This document shows positions 7,539 through 17,950 of a DNA stretch of 64,000 nucleotides, piece by piece (within the stretch, counting starts at the first letter, position 1; the number at the start of each line of letters is the position of its first letter). This DNA is from Saccharomonospora azurea NA-128 (GTDB lineage: Bacteria; Actinomycetota; Actinomycetes; Mycobacteriales; Pseudonocardiaceae), in contig NZ_CM001466.1 in assembly GCF_000231055.2 (NCBI RefSeq), forward strand, positions 664,126 through 728,125, written 5' to 3'. The notes beneath the pieces were generated by a model. The model saw only the letters and a list, made by a program, of their open reading frames with translations, was not told the DNA's origin and did not search any database. Position numbers and translations under genes: made by a program.

Positions 7539-9084
7539 CCGGTTGGCGCTTCCACACGCCGATGAGACCGAGCGGGTCGGGCTTGAGCAGCGACGCCGCA
7601 CCGTAGAGGCTGGCCGCGACGACACCGGCGATGAACCACCAGTCGTAGAGGCTCTGCTCACCGGTCGGGTAGTACACCAGCACCAGGAACATCGACACGG
7701 CCACCATGACGGCGAGGTGCACCCGACGCCACGAGAACGCCGACAGGATCACGAAGCCCCACGTCAGGTACCACGGCAGTGTCGGGGGCGCGAAGATCGC
7801 CACGGCGAGCAGCGTGATGCCCATGCGCATGATGGCCTCGCGGCCACCGTGGCGGGCCTTCCACCACTGCCACACCATCACTGCGATCAGCGCCACCCAC
7901 GCCGCGCCGCGGGCCACGGTGACGAACGGTGACGACGGCACGTCGATGACGAGGTTCACGAGCGTGTGGGCGACCTCGCCGATGCCCGTGGGGAAGTTCA
8001 ACCAGTTCGCGATCATCTGCGGCGCCTGCAGGCCGGTGACCCACCCGAGGTTGAGCGACCCGAGCGACACCCATGTTCCGGCGGCGAACACCACGCCGAA
8101 GATCGCCAACGACGGGGTGACGGCCTTGACGAAGCGCCGGAACAGGCTTTCCTCGTGCGGCAGGTGGTTGGCCCACACCCACACCAGGAACGGCAACGCC
8201 ACGGCCGCCGTCGGTTTGATCAGCATGCCGACGGTGACGAGCACGATCGCGAGGGCGTGTTTGCGTTCCAGCGCGGCCCACACGCCGATGGTGAGGAACG
8301 CGAGCATGAGCAGGTCGTTGTGCGGGCCGCCGACGAGGTGGATCACCATCATCGGGCTGGCCACCGCCAGCCACATGGTCACGGGCAGCCGCCCACCGAG
8401 GTGGCGCACCAGCTTCGGCAACGCCCACAGCAGGCCCGCCAGGCCCGCCAGCAGGATCACCCGGGTCAGGATGACCCCGGCGATCATGTTGTTGCCGGTG
8501 ATGCCGACGGTGTGTTCGGCCACCAGCAGGAACAGGGGCCCGTACGGCGCGGGTGTGGTCTGCCACAGTGGGTGCACGTTCTGCACCACGTCGGGCAGCA
8601 CGTCCAGCGCGGCGGGCCCGTAGTCGTACGGGTCGAGCCCGTGCAGCAGCTGCGCGCCCTGCCCGAGGTAGGAGAACACGTCCCGCGTGAACAGCGGCGG
8701 CGCGATCAGCAGCGGCGCCATCCACGCGAACGCGGCGACGACGATGGGTCTGGTGCCGATGCGCCCGGCGAGGGCGTAGCGGCCCAGCCGCACCCACGCC
8801 CACACGACGAGTCCGAAACCGACGTACAGGACGGCGGTGGTAAGGGCGTGTCCGTGGCCGTACCGCATCCACGACAGCGGCCCGGTGCCGATGATCGGGT
8901 CACGGACGAGGATGCCTCCGGCGCCCAGCGACGCGAGCATCAGCACCACGCTGCCGATGACACCCATCGCGATGGTGCGGTACGGGAAGGGTGACGTCTC
9001 CCCGGCACGGGCGGTGTCCCGTGCTCCTGCGGTCTCCTCCGCGGGCGTCTCGGCGCTCGGCGCGGAATCGGTGGTGGTGGCCAT
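7474..9084 (-). CDS. mptB: MptB-like polyprenol-phosphate mannose alpha-1,6-mannosyltransferase (GT-C fold)
   Basis: The 536-residue integral membrane protein has about 12-13 hydrophobic segments and a soluble acidic N-terminus of about 40 residues. The signature TRDVFSYLGQGAQLLHGLDP lies in the first large external loop and contains the Asp typical of GT-C enzymes. MptB-family enzymes extend the alpha-1,6-mannan backbone of lipomannan from a polyprenol-phosphate-mannose donor at the outer membrane face. The start chosen, MATTTDSAPSAE, avoids a low-quality upstream extension that overlaps the ABC transporter gene. It lies 14 nt downstream of that gene on the same strand and may be co-transcribed. 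Family assignment is firm; the exact position in the mannan is not. Confidence 0.85.
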   Translation of the reverse strand: MATTTDSAPSAETPAEETAGARDTARAGETSPFPYRTIAMGVIGSVVLMLASLGAGGILVRDPIIGTGPLSWMRYGHGHALTTAVLYVGFGLVVWAWVRLGRYALAGRIGTRPIVVAAFAWMAPLLIAPPLFTRDVFSYLGQGAQLLHGLDPYDYGPAALDVLPDVVQNVHPLWQTTPAPYGPLFLLVAEHTVGITGNNMIAGVILTRVILLAGLAGLLWALPKLVRHLGGRLPVTMWLAVASPMMVIHLVGGPHNDLLMLAFLTIGVWAALERKHALAIVLVTVGMLIKPTAAVALPFLVWVWANHLPHEESLFRRFVKAVTPSLAIFGVVFAAGTWVSLGSLNLGWVTGLQAPQMIANWLNFPTGIGEVAHTLVNLVIDVPSSPFVTVARGAAWVALIAVMVWQWWKARHGGREAIMRMGITLLAVAIFAPPTLPWYLTWGFVILSAFSWRRVHLAVMVAVSMFLVLVYYPTGEQSLYDWWFIAGVVAASLYGAASLLKPDPLGLIGVWKRQPVKDAEPDPAAEGPSPTTHATS

Positions 9085-9098
9085 ACTGCGTTCTGAGG

Positions 9099-10760
9099 TT
9101 ACACACCGCGACGGAATGCGCTCGTCGAAGGTGTCGGCAACGCCGCGAGCAGCGATCTGGTGTACTCGTGTCGCGGATTGAGCAGCACGGTCTCCACCGG
9201 TCCCTGCTCCACGATACGGCCCTGGTGCATCACCGCGACGCGGTCGGCGATGGCCCACGCCAGTCCGAGGTCGTGGGTGATCACCAGCGCGGCGAGTCCG
9301 AGGTCCCGCCGGAGTCGCAGCAGCAGCGCGAGGATCTCGTTGCGCACCGTGGCGTCGAGCGAGGCCACCGGTTCGTCGGCGATCAGCACGCTGGGTTCGC
9401 AGGCCAGCGCGCCCGCGATGACCACGCGCTGCCGCTGCCCGCCGGACAGCTCGTGGGGCAGCCGCGACAGGTACCGTTCGGCCGGCCGCAGCTCGGCCGC
9501 TTCCAGCGCGGCGACGACGATGTCGCGTTCCTCGCCCGCGAGCTTGTGGATGCGGGGGCCCTCGGCGACCGCCTCGTACACCGTGTGCCGGGGGTTGAGG
9601 GCGCTGGTGGGGTCCTGCAGCACCAGCTGCACGCGGCGCCGGTAGGCGCGCAGCCCGGACATCGACGTCGGCAGCAGGGACCCGTCGAACAGCACCGATC
9701 CCGAGGTCGGTTTCTGCAGCCCGAGCATGGTGCGCGCCAGGGTCGTCTTGCCCGATCCGGACTGCCCGACCAGGGCCACGATCTCGCCGCGCCGCACGCC
9801 CAGGTCCACGCCGTCGACGGCCCTCACCACCTGCCGGGACCGGTCACGGAACGTGACGACGAGGTCCCGGGCGGCCAGGATCTCTTCGTCCGGGGCGCCC
9901 TCGGTGCCCTCGGTGTCTCCGCCGATCACCGCGGTGTCACGGTCGGTGACCATGCGGGACTCCGGGTCGCCGATGCGGTGGATCGCGGCGGCCAGCGCCC
10001 GCGTGTGGTCGTGGCGGGGGTTGTCGAACACCTCGCCCGACGGGCCCTCCTCCACCACCTCACCCCGGTACATCACCGCGACCCGCTCGCAGGTCTGCGC
10101 CAGCACACCCAGGTCGTGGCTGATCATGACGAGCCCGATGCCGCGCTGGGCGACGAGGTCGCTCAGCAGCCGCAGCACCTGGTCCTGCACCACCACGTCC
10201 AGCGCGGTGGTCGGCTCGTCGGCCACGATGAGCTTCGGTTCGCACGCCAACGCCATCGCGATCATGACGCGCTGTTTCTGCCCGCCGGACAGCTCGTGCG
10301 GGTAGGCGTTCGCACGTTCCGGGGGCAGGTCCACCTGCCGCAGCAGCTCGGCCACGCGGTCCTTCGTGGCCCCGTTCGTGGTGGTGTGCAGCCGGATCGG
10401 CTCGGCGATCTGCTCCCCCACGGTGCGCACCGGGTTCAACGCGTGCATTGCGCCCTGGAACACGATCGACGCCGCCGACCAGCGCACCGCGCGCAGCCGG
10501 CCCCACCGCATCGTGTTGACGTCCTCGCCGTCCAGCAGCACCTCGCCGGTGACGGTCGCGGACTTCGGCAGCAGCCGCAGCAGGCTCATCGCCACGGTGG
10601 ACTTGCCCGAGCCGGACTCGCCCGCGATGCCCAGCGTCTCACCCGCCCGCAACGTGAGGTCGACGTCGCGCACCGCGGGTACCTCGCCGCCCGCGGTGCG
10701 GTAGGTGACCCCGAGGTCGCTCAACCGGAGCAAGGGGGTCTCAGGCGTCTCCGGCGCCAT
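9099..10760 (-). CDS. Peptide ABC transporter ATP-binding protein with two fused nucleotide-binding domains (DppD-DppF type)
   Basis: One 553-residue polypeptide contains two complete ATPase domains. The first has Walker A GESGSGKST (residues 47-55), signature LSGGQKQR and Walker B LIVADEP. The second has Walker A GQSGSGKTT (about 335), signature LSGGQRQR and Walker B VLIADEP. An acidic linker (about 275-300) joins them. DppD and DppF are usually separate proteins, although fused versions are known in actinobacteria. It energises the importer formed with the two permeases upstream. Its ATG overlaps the stop of the preceding permease by one base (TGATG), indicating translational coupling. Confidence 0.93.
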   Translation of the reverse strand: MAPETPETPLLRLSDLGVTYRTAGGEVPAVRDVDLTLRAGETLGIAGESGSGKSTVAMSLLRLLPKSATVTGEVLLDGEDVNTMRWGRLRAVRWSAASIVFQGAMHALNPVRTVGEQIAEPIRLHTTTNGATKDRVAELLRQVDLPPERANAYPHELSGGQKQRVMIAMALACEPKLIVADEPTTALDVVVQDQVLRLLSDLVAQRGIGLVMISHDLGVLAQTCERVAVMYRGEVVEEGPSGEVFDNPRHDHTRALAAAIHRIGDPESRMVTDRDTAVIGGDTEGTEGAPDEEILAARDLVVTFRDRSRQVVRAVDGVDLGVRRGEIVALVGQSGSGKTTLARTMLGLQKPTSGSVLFDGSLLPTSMSGLRAYRRRVQLVLQDPTSALNPRHTVYEAVAEGPRIHKLAGEERDIVVAALEAAELRPAERYLSRLPHELSGGQRQRVVIAGALACEPSVLIADEPVASLDATVRNEILALLLRLRRDLGLAALVITHDLGLAWAIADRVAVMHQGRIVEQGPVETVLLNPRHEYTRSLLAALPTPSTSAFRRGV

Positions 10761-11641
10761 CACTGTCCTCTCAACCTCGGATTGAGCACGGTCTCCAACG
10801 CCCGGCCCACCAGCGTGAAGCACAACACGATCACGACGATCGCCAGCCCGGGCGGCAGCAGGTACCACCAGGCGCCCGCGCTCACCGAACCCGACGACAA
10901 CGCCGACTGCAACATCGAGCCCCACGACACCGCGCTCGGGTCGCCCAACCCGAGGAACGACAGCGTGGACTCGGCGATGATCGAGTTGCCGACCACGAGC
11001 GTCGTGTTCGCCAGCACCAGCGGCAGCACCGACGGCAGCACGTGCCGCCCCAGGATGTGGGCGTGGCCGCCGCCGAGCGCGCGGGCCCGCTCTACGAACG
11101 GTCTGCTCTCGATCGTCAGGGTCTGCGCCCGCACCAGCCGCGCGGTCGCGGGCCACGACGTCACGCCCACCGCGAGCACGATGGTGGCGATGCCCTGCGG
11201 CAGCACGGTCGACAGCGCGATCGCCAGCACCAGCGACGGCAGCACGAGGAAGAAGTCGGTGAAGCGCAGCAGCACGCTGGACACCCAGCCGCCGAAGTGC
11301 CCCGCCGCCAGTCCCACCAGGGTGCCGATGACCACGGACAGGATCGTCGCGGCGAACCCGACCAGCAGCGACACCCGCGCGCCCCACAGCGTCAGCAGCA
11401 GCACCGAGCGGCCGTCGACGTCGGTGCCGAGGAGGAATTCGAGGCTCGGCGGCTCCAGCGGCGTACCGGGGGCGGTGGTGACGTTCAGGTCGGCGGCATC
11501 GGTGAACAGCGGCGCGGTCACCGCCAGCACGACCACCGCCGCGAGCACGCCCAACCCGATCAGCCCGCCGCGCTGCCCGCGGAACTCGCTCCACACCGAC
11601 GCGACCGCCGCGCGCCGGCGCTGCCACACAGGAGAGGTCAT
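10760..11641 (-). CDS. Peptide ABC transporter permease, DppC type
   Basis: This 293-residue inner-membrane permease has about six helices. The N-terminal OppC-type region contains FLLGTDVDGRSVL, typical of DppC/OppC. The EAA-type coupling loop reads FVERARALGGGHAHILGRHV (about residues 180-199) and contacts the ATPase. The start ATG overlaps the stop of the upstream permease (ATGA, 4 nt), and its own stop overlaps the ATPase start. With its partners it imports di- or oligopeptides or similar solutes. Confidence 0.93.
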   Translation of the reverse strand: MTSPVWQRRRAAVASVWSEFRGQRGGLIGLGVLAAVVVLAVTAPLFTDAADLNVTTAPGTPLEPPSLEFLLGTDVDGRSVLLLTLWGARVSLLVGFAATILSVVIGTLVGLAAGHFGGWVSSVLLRFTDFFLVLPSLVLAIALSTVLPQGIATIVLAVGVTSWPATARLVRAQTLTIESRPFVERARALGGGHAHILGRHVLPSVLPLVLANTTLVVGNSIIAESTLSFLGLGDPSAVSWGSMLQSALSSGSVSAGAWWYLLPPGLAIVVIVLCFTLVGRALETVLNPRLRGQ

Positions 11642-12696
11642 GACTCACGCACCCTCGGGTCCAGCACCCGGTACAGCAGTTCCGCGACCAGGTTCATCAG
11701 CAGCACCGATCCCGCCAGCACCACGAACACGCCCTGCAGCAACGGCAGGTCGGGACCCCGCAACGCCTGGTACGTCAACAACCCCAGGCCCGGCCACGAG
11801 AACACCGTCTCGACCGTCACCGTGCCCGACACGACCATGCCGAACTGCAGGAACACCAACGTCACCGTCGGCAACAGCGCGTTCGGCACCGCGTGCCGCC
11901 GCCGCACGAGGTCGTCGCGCAAGCCCTTCGCGCGCGCGGTCGTGAGGTAGTCGGCGCCCATCTCCTCCAGCAGCGACGAGCGCATCACGAGCATGTACTG
12001 GGCGTAGATCACCGCCAGCAGCGTCACGCACGGCAGCACGAGGTGGTGCGCCACGTCGAGGACCTGCGCCACCGGATCGTCCGGGAGCACCGGGGAGCGC
12101 ATGCCCCGGCTCGGGAACAACCCCTGGGTGGCGATCAGCAGCAGCAGACCGAGCCAGAACTGCGGCACCGACCACAACGTCAACGCCACACCGGTGTTGA
12201 CCCGGTCGAACGTGCTGCCCCGGCGCCACGCGGCGCGCACGCCCAGCCACAGCCCGAGCGCCACCGCCAGCACCGTCGCCGTCCCCACCAGCAGCACGGT
12301 GGGCCAGAACCGCTCGCCGATCATCTCCGAGACCGGCCGGTTGTACACGTAGGAGGTGCCGAGGTCGAACCGCAGCAGTCCCGACACGTAGTCGACGAAC
12401 TGTTCGGGGATCGACTTGTCCAGCCCCAGTCGTTCCCGCAGGGCGGCCAGTTGTTCCGGGCTCGTGGGCCGGTCGCGGGTCATCGTCGCGACCGGGTCGC
12501 CCGGGATCATGCGGAACAGCAGGAACCCGAGCACCACCACGAGCGAGAAACTGGCCAGCGCCCCACCCAGTTTGGAGGCGACGAACCGCACCGTCGGGGG
12601 AAGCGCCTTCACACCAGCGGCGCCGCGCCGCCCCGAGCCTCGGGGGCCCGGATCCGGCGCGGCGTCGGTCGACGTCACCGTCACGCTCGACGTCAC
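11638..12696 (-). CDS. Peptide ABC transporter permease, DppB type
   Basis: The 352-residue permease has the DppB hallmark FRMIPGDPV near the N-terminus, the ERLGLDKSIPEQFVDY segment and the LRFDLGTSY motif. The EAA-type coupling loop is DYLTTARAKGLRDDLVRRRH. The GTG start (VTSSVTVTSTD) is chosen because it forms a GTGA overlap with the stop of the substrate-binding protein gene. The DppB N-terminus is preceded by an atypical Pro/Gly-rich 30-residue extension. It pairs with the DppC-type permease immediately downstream. Confidence 0.92.
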   Translation of the reverse strand: MTSSVTVTSTDAAPDPGPRGSGRRGAAGVKALPPTVRFVASKLGGALASFSLVVVLGFLLFRMIPGDPVATMTRDRPTSPEQLAALRERLGLDKSIPEQFVDYVSGLLRFDLGTSYVYNRPVSEMIGERFWPTVLLVGTATVLAVALGLWLGVRAAWRRGSTFDRVNTGVALTLWSVPQFWLGLLLLIATQGLFPSRGMRSPVLPDDPVAQVLDVAHHLVLPCVTLLAVIYAQYMLVMRSSLLEEMGADYLTTARAKGLRDDLVRRRHAVPNALLPTVTLVFLQFGMVVSGTVTVETVFSWPGLGLLTYQALRGPDLPLLQGVFVVLAGSVLLMNLVAELLYRVLDPRVRES

Positions 12697-14507
12697 TCCC
12701 TGTCGTCGGTGGAGGAGCGGCGGCGCGCGACCACGGTGCCGCCGACGGCGACCAGCGCGAGCGCACCGGCGCCCAGCGCCACCCACACACCGGCGGACAG
12801 GCCGGAGTCGTCACCGGCGGCACCCTCCACCGGCTTCGCGCCGTAGAAGCCCCAGTAGCCGGTCTGCTCCATGATCTGGCCCTCACCCTCCGGCTGCTGC
12901 ACGAAGCCGGTGAAGCGGTCCGACCGGTAGGCCTCCAGCACCATGTCGTAGCCGAGCACGTAACTCGGCACCATTTCGTAGTAGCGGGCCTGCGCCTCGC
13001 GGACGAGTTCCGCGCGCTTGGCCGGGTCGAGCTCCGCCGACTGCTGCGCGTACAGCTTGTCGTAGGTCTCGTCGCAGAAGAACGCGTTGCTACTGCTGCT
13101 GCCCGATGACGCGGGCAGCGCGGCGCACGTCTGCTTGGCGAGGATGTAGTCGGGGTCCGGGTTCGTGCCCCAGCCCGAGAACGCGAGGTCGTAGTGGCCC
13201 GAGGACGTGGTCTCGTCCACCTCGTTGTCCGACACCAGGTTCTTCGTGACCGCGATGCCGATGTCCTTCAACCAGGACACGAGGTAGTCGCTCGCGCGCT
13301 GCGCATAGTCCTCGCTGGCCCGCCCGGTCAGGCGGAACTCCAGCCGGTTGCCGTCCGGGTCGACGCGGATCCCGTCCGGGCCCCGCTCGTAGCCCGCCTC
13401 GTCGAGCAGCGCGTTGGCGGCCGCGGGGTCGAACTCGTAGCGCACGTCGTCGCCCGGCTGGTAGTGGAAGTCCTCGTAGATCGGCGGGACGAGGCTGCCG
13501 GGCATCTCGCCGTAGCCGCCGAGCACCTTGTCGACCAGCACCTTCGGGTCGATCGCCATGGCGATCGCGCGCCGCACCTCGACGTCGCGCAGCGCCGGGT
13601 GGCCGTCACCGATCTCGTCGCCCTCGGCGTTCTGCGCGCCCGGGTTCATCAGCAGTTCGCGGTAGCGGCGGCCCGACGACTGGTTGGTCTCGATGCCGTC
13701 CTCGTTCTGCAGGCTGTCGAACTGGGCCTGCGTGAGCCGGTTGATGAAGTCCACCTCGCCGTTGCGTAGCGCGTTGACCGCCGCGTCGGCGTTCTCGAAC
13801 TTGATGAAGTGCAGCTCGTCGTAGGCCGGGGCGCCCCGCCAGTAGTCCTCGTTCGCGGTCATCCGCACGAGCTCGTTGGGCCGGTACTCCGCGATCAGGA
13901 ACGGGCCGCTGCCCACGCCCACGACGTCGACGCTGTCGGTGACCGGGTCGTGCATGTCGTCGATGTCCGACCACACGTGCTCCGGCACGATCGGCACGTC
14001 CAACGCCGTCATGCTCGCCTGCGGTTCCTTCGTCTCGATCACCAGCGTGTGCTCGTCGGCCGCGGTGACCTCGTCGAAGTTCTCGACGTAGCTGCCGTTC
14101 GCCTCCGCCGCCTTCGCATCGGACATGATCTTGTTGAAGGTGAACGCGGCATCCTCCGCCGTGACCGGCTCACCGTCCGACCACGTCATCCCCTCGCGGA
14201 TCGTGAACGTCCACGTGAGTTTGTCCTCCGACGCCTCCCACGACTCGGCCACCCCACCCGTCGGCGTGGCGTCCTCGGACGACGGCAACGTGAGGAACTC
14301 CCACGAGAACCGGCCGATCATCGCGCTCGACGAGAAACTCGCGGTGAACGGGTTCAGGTGGTCGATCTCCTGCACCAACGCCACCCGCAACACCTGCGGC
14401 GAGGAGTCCTGCGCGGCCGCCACGGGCACCAACGGCCCCACCATCGACAACGCCGCGGCCGCCGCGCCCACGGGCGCGAGCCGACGCCGAACACGAATCC
14501 AACTCAC
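12693..14507 (-). CDS. Peptide ABC transporter substrate-binding protein (SBP family 5) with a C-terminal membrane anchor
   Basis: The 604-residue exported protein starts at a GTG preceded by a TGAGGTG ribosome site. A signal peptide (RVRRRLAPVG, then an Ala-rich core ending VPVAAAQ) lacks a lipobox Cys. The SBP_bac_5 body shows DKLTWTFTIREGMTWSDGEP and FSGWGTNPDPDYI. Near the end, VWVALGAGALALVAVGGTVV followed by ARRRSS forms a stop-transfer helix. The protein therefore appears anchored by a C-terminal segment instead of a lipid, which is unusual for this family. It is the first gene of a tightly overlapping importer operon and is divergent from the M55 peptidase. Confidence 0.92.
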   Translation of the reverse strand: MSWIRVRRRLAPVGAAAAALSMVGPLVPVAAAQDSSPQVLRVALVQEIDHLNPFTASFSSSAMIGRFSWEFLTLPSSEDATPTGGVAESWEASEDKLTWTFTIREGMTWSDGEPVTAEDAAFTFNKIMSDAKAAEANGSYVENFDEVTAADEHTLVIETKEPQASMTALDVPIVPEHVWSDIDDMHDPVTDSVDVVGVGSGPFLIAEYRPNELVRMTANEDYWRGAPAYDELHFIKFENADAAVNALRNGEVDFINRLTQAQFDSLQNEDGIETNQSSGRRYRELLMNPGAQNAEGDEIGDGHPALRDVEVRRAIAMAIDPKVLVDKVLGGYGEMPGSLVPPIYEDFHYQPGDDVRYEFDPAAANALLDEAGYERGPDGIRVDPDGNRLEFRLTGRASEDYAQRASDYLVSWLKDIGIAVTKNLVSDNEVDETTSSGHYDLAFSGWGTNPDPDYILAKQTCAALPASSGSSSSNAFFCDETYDKLYAQQSAELDPAKRAELVREAQARYYEMVPSYVLGYDMVLEAYRSDRFTGFVQQPEGEGQIMEQTGYWGFYGAKPVEGAAGDDSGLSAGVWVALGAGALALVAVGGTVVARRRSSTDDRE

Positions 14508-14619
14508 TGTGTACACCTCACTGTGATGCGAGAGGATGCCGGAGCGGAAAAGTAACCACTCTCCACACAGAGATGTCAACGATTTGCGCTCGCCGGTGTG
14601 CAACCTGTGACTTCGCGGC

Positions 14620-14625
14620 TAGGTT
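14620..14625 (+). promoter_or_regulatory. -10 hexamer TAGGTT, 8 nt before the M55 peptidase
   Basis: TAGGTT, eight bases, then the GTG start at 14634. There is no Shine-Dalgarno sequence. The 127-bp interval is shared with the divergent promoter of the peptide-importer operon. Confidence 0.55.
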
Positions 14626-14633
14626 GGACACCC

Positions 14634-15461
14634 GTGAGGATCATGATTTCCGCCGACATGGAAGGCGCCACCGGCGTCACCTGGACAGACGACGTCGTCC
14701 CCGGCACCGAGCAATGGCAACGGTTCCGCCGCCTGTTCACCGGCGACGTCAACGCCGTCATCGCCGGTCTCACCGACGGCGGCGCCACCGACATCCTCGT
14801 CAACGAAGCACATTCGTCCCAGCGCAACGTGCTCCTCGAGGACCTCGACCCGCGCGCCCGCATGCTCACCGGACGCCACAAACCACTGTCGATGATGGAA
14901 GGGATCGACAGCGGCGTCGACGGTGTCGTCTTCCTCGGCTACCACGCCGGCGCCGGCTGCGACGGCGTGCTCTCCCACACCTACCTGCCCAACCAGATCA
15001 CCGGCGTGTGGCTCGACGGCGTCCCCGCCAGCGAAGGCCGCCTCAACGCCGCGCTCGCCGCCGAACACGGCGTGCCCGTCCTCCTCGTCAGCGGCGACGA
15101 CAAGACCTGCGAGGACGCCCTCGACTACGCACCCGACGCCGCCACCGTCGCCGTCAAACAGTGCGTCAGCCGCTACGCCGCCATCTGCCTGCCCCCGTCG
15201 CGCACCAGCGCGGACCTCACCGTCGCCGCCACCCGAGGCATGCGCCTCGCCGGACGGGGCACCCCCACCACGACAGCGCACCACATCGACGTCGAGTTCG
15301 ACGCCAGCCACCTCGCCCAGGCGGCCGCCGTCATCCCGACCGTCGAACAGACCGGCGTCCGCACCGTCGGCTTCGACGCCCCCACCATGACCGACGCCAT
15401 GAAGGCCTTCAAGATCGTCACCGCCATCGCCGACGGCGCCGTGCAGGGCAAGTACGGCTGA
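14634..15461 (+). CDS. M55 family D-aminopeptidase (DppA-like)
   Basis: The 275-residue enzyme starts at GTG (read VRIMISADMEGATG), where the family's first metal motif SADMEG appears within ten residues. NEAHSS and GYHAGAG supply further zinc-binding His residues, and ASEGRLNAALA supplies the expected Glu. M55 enzymes form ring-shaped decamers and release N-terminal D-amino acids such as D-Ala from short peptides. The gene lies divergent from a peptide importer and about 50 nt upstream of an M20 peptidase, so the group probably digests imported cell-wall-type or D-amino-acid-containing peptides. That role is an inference from context. Confidence 0.92.
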   Translation: MRIMISADMEGATGVTWTDDVVPGTEQWQRFRRLFTGDVNAVIAGLTDGGATDILVNEAHSSQRNVLLEDLDPRARMLTGRHKPLSMMEGIDSGVDGVVFLGYHAGAGCDGVLSHTYLPNQITGVWLDGVPASEGRLNAALAAEHGVPVLLVSGDDKTCEDALDYAPDAATVAVKQCVSRYAAICLPPSRTSADLTVAATRGMRLAGRGTPTTTAHHIDVEFDASHLAQAAAVIPTVEQTGVRTVGFDAPTMTDAMKAFKIVTAIADGAVQGKYG

Positions 15462-15511
15462 CGACCCGCGACAAACCGACACCACGAACGAACAAAGGGC
15501 GGTGTGACCCC

Positions 15512-16816
15512 GTGACAGCCGATGTCGTGGACCTCTGTTCCCAGCTGGTCCGCTTCGACACCACCAACCACGGCGCAGGCGACGCCCGCGGCGAACGCGA
15601 CGCCGCCGAATTCTGCGCCACCACCCTCGCCGCCGCGGGCATCGAACCCACGATCCTCGAATCCGCGCCCCGACGCGCCAACGTCGTCGCCCGCGTCCCC
15701 GGCGAGAACCCGGACCTGCCCGCGCTCCTCATCCAGGGACATCTCGACGTCGTCCCCGCCGACCCCGCCGAGTGGAGCGTCGACCCGTTCTCCGGCACCG
15801 TCGCCGACGGCTACGTCTGGGGGCGCGGCGCCGTCGACATGAAGGACTTCTGCGCCACGGTCCTGGCCGCCCTCAGCTCGCTGGCCGCCACCGGACGCCG
15901 CCCCCGGCGCGACATCGTCCTCGCCTTCGTCGCCGACGAGGAGGACCGCGGCGAGTACGGAGCGCACTGGCTCACCGCCCACCACTCCGACCTCTTCACC
16001 GACTGCGCCGCCGCCGTCAGCGAGTCCGGCGGCTACACCTACCACGTCCGCGCCGCCGACGGACGCACCGTCCGCCTCTACCCCGTGGGCACCGCCGAAC
16101 GCGGCACCGCCCACCTCAGGCTCACCGCCCGTGGCCGCGCCGGACACGGCTCCCGACGCAACGACGCCAACGCCGTCACCCGCCTCGTCGACGCACTCCA
16201 CGCGCTCGCCGCCCACCGCTGGCCCGTCGTGCTCACCCCCACCGTCGAGGCGTTCCTCGAACGCACCGGCAAAGCCCTCGGCGTCGACGTCGACCTCCAC
16301 GACATCGACGCCACACTCGACCGCCTCGGCGACGCCGCACCCCTCGTCGAGTCCACCGTCCGCAACAGCGTCACCCCGACCGTCCTGTCCGCCGGCTACA
16401 AGGTCAACGTCATCCCCGGCGTCGCCGAAGCCCACGTCGACGGCCGGGTCCTCCCCGGCACCGAGGCCGCGCTGCTGTCCGAGGTCGACGCCCTCATCGG
16501 CCCCCACGTCGAACGCGAGTTCCTCTCCCGCAGCCCCTCCGTCGAGGCCCCCGTCGACTCGCCCTGGTTCGACGCGATGGCCGACGCGCTGCGCTCGCAG
16601 GACCCCGACGCCGTGGTCGTCCCGTACTGCCTGGGCGGCGGCACCGACGCCAAGGCGTTCAGCGAACTCGGCATCGACTGCTACGGCTTCGCGCCCCTGT
16701 GGCTGCCCGAAGGGTTCGACTACCGCGCCATGGCCCACGGCGTCGACGAACGCGTTCCCGTCGACGGCCTGCGGTTCGGCGCCCGCGTCATGGAACACCT
16801 CCTGCTGAACGCCTGA
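15512..16816 (+). CDS. M20/M25/M40 family metallopeptidase (ArgE/DapE-like)
   Basis: The 434-residue protein starts at GTG after an AAAGGGCGGTG ribosome site. Two-metal active-site motifs are visible: GHLDVVP (His77, Asp79), GRGAVDMKD (bridging Asp109), ADEEDRG (Glu143 and Glu144) and the C-terminal GGGTDAKAF. The dimerisation lid contains GRAGHGSRRNDANAV with the His that completes the site across the dimer. Members hydrolyse dipeptides or N-acyl amino acids. The spacing to the M55 gene suggests an operon that breaks peptides down to amino acids. Exact specificity cannot be read from sequence. Confidence 0.92.
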   Translation: MTADVVDLCSQLVRFDTTNHGAGDARGERDAAEFCATTLAAAGIEPTILESAPRRANVVARVPGENPDLPALLIQGHLDVVPADPAEWSVDPFSGTVADGYVWGRGAVDMKDFCATVLAALSSLAATGRRPRRDIVLAFVADEEDRGEYGAHWLTAHHSDLFTDCAAAVSESGGYTYHVRAADGRTVRLYPVGTAERGTAHLRLTARGRAGHGSRRNDANAVTRLVDALHALAAHRWPVVLTPTVEAFLERTGKALGVDVDLHDIDATLDRLGDAAPLVESTVRNSVTPTVLSAGYKVNVIPGVAEAHVDGRVLPGTEAALLSEVDALIGPHVEREFLSRSPSVEAPVDSPWFDAMADALRSQDPDAVVVPYCLGGGTDAKAFSELGIDCYGFAPLWLPEGFDYRAMAHGVDERVPVDGLRFGARVMEHLLLNA

Positions 16817-16924
16817 CCCGCACGGCTCGGGTGATCATGCCAACAGCGCTCAATCGGTACAGGTGAGATGACGCACCCGGGCCGGAAGGCGCTCGACCGA
16901 TAACATCCCGGATACAAGCACTGA

Positions 16925-17935
<1,011 letters not shown>

Positions 17936-17950
17936 TCCGACGCCGCCTCG

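Noticed and set aside
15173-16798. 541-codon minus-strand frame opposite the M55-M20 genes
   Set aside because: Gly/Val/Asp repeats without domains are typical of the antisense of G+C-rich genes; both plus-strand genes have full catalytic motifs.
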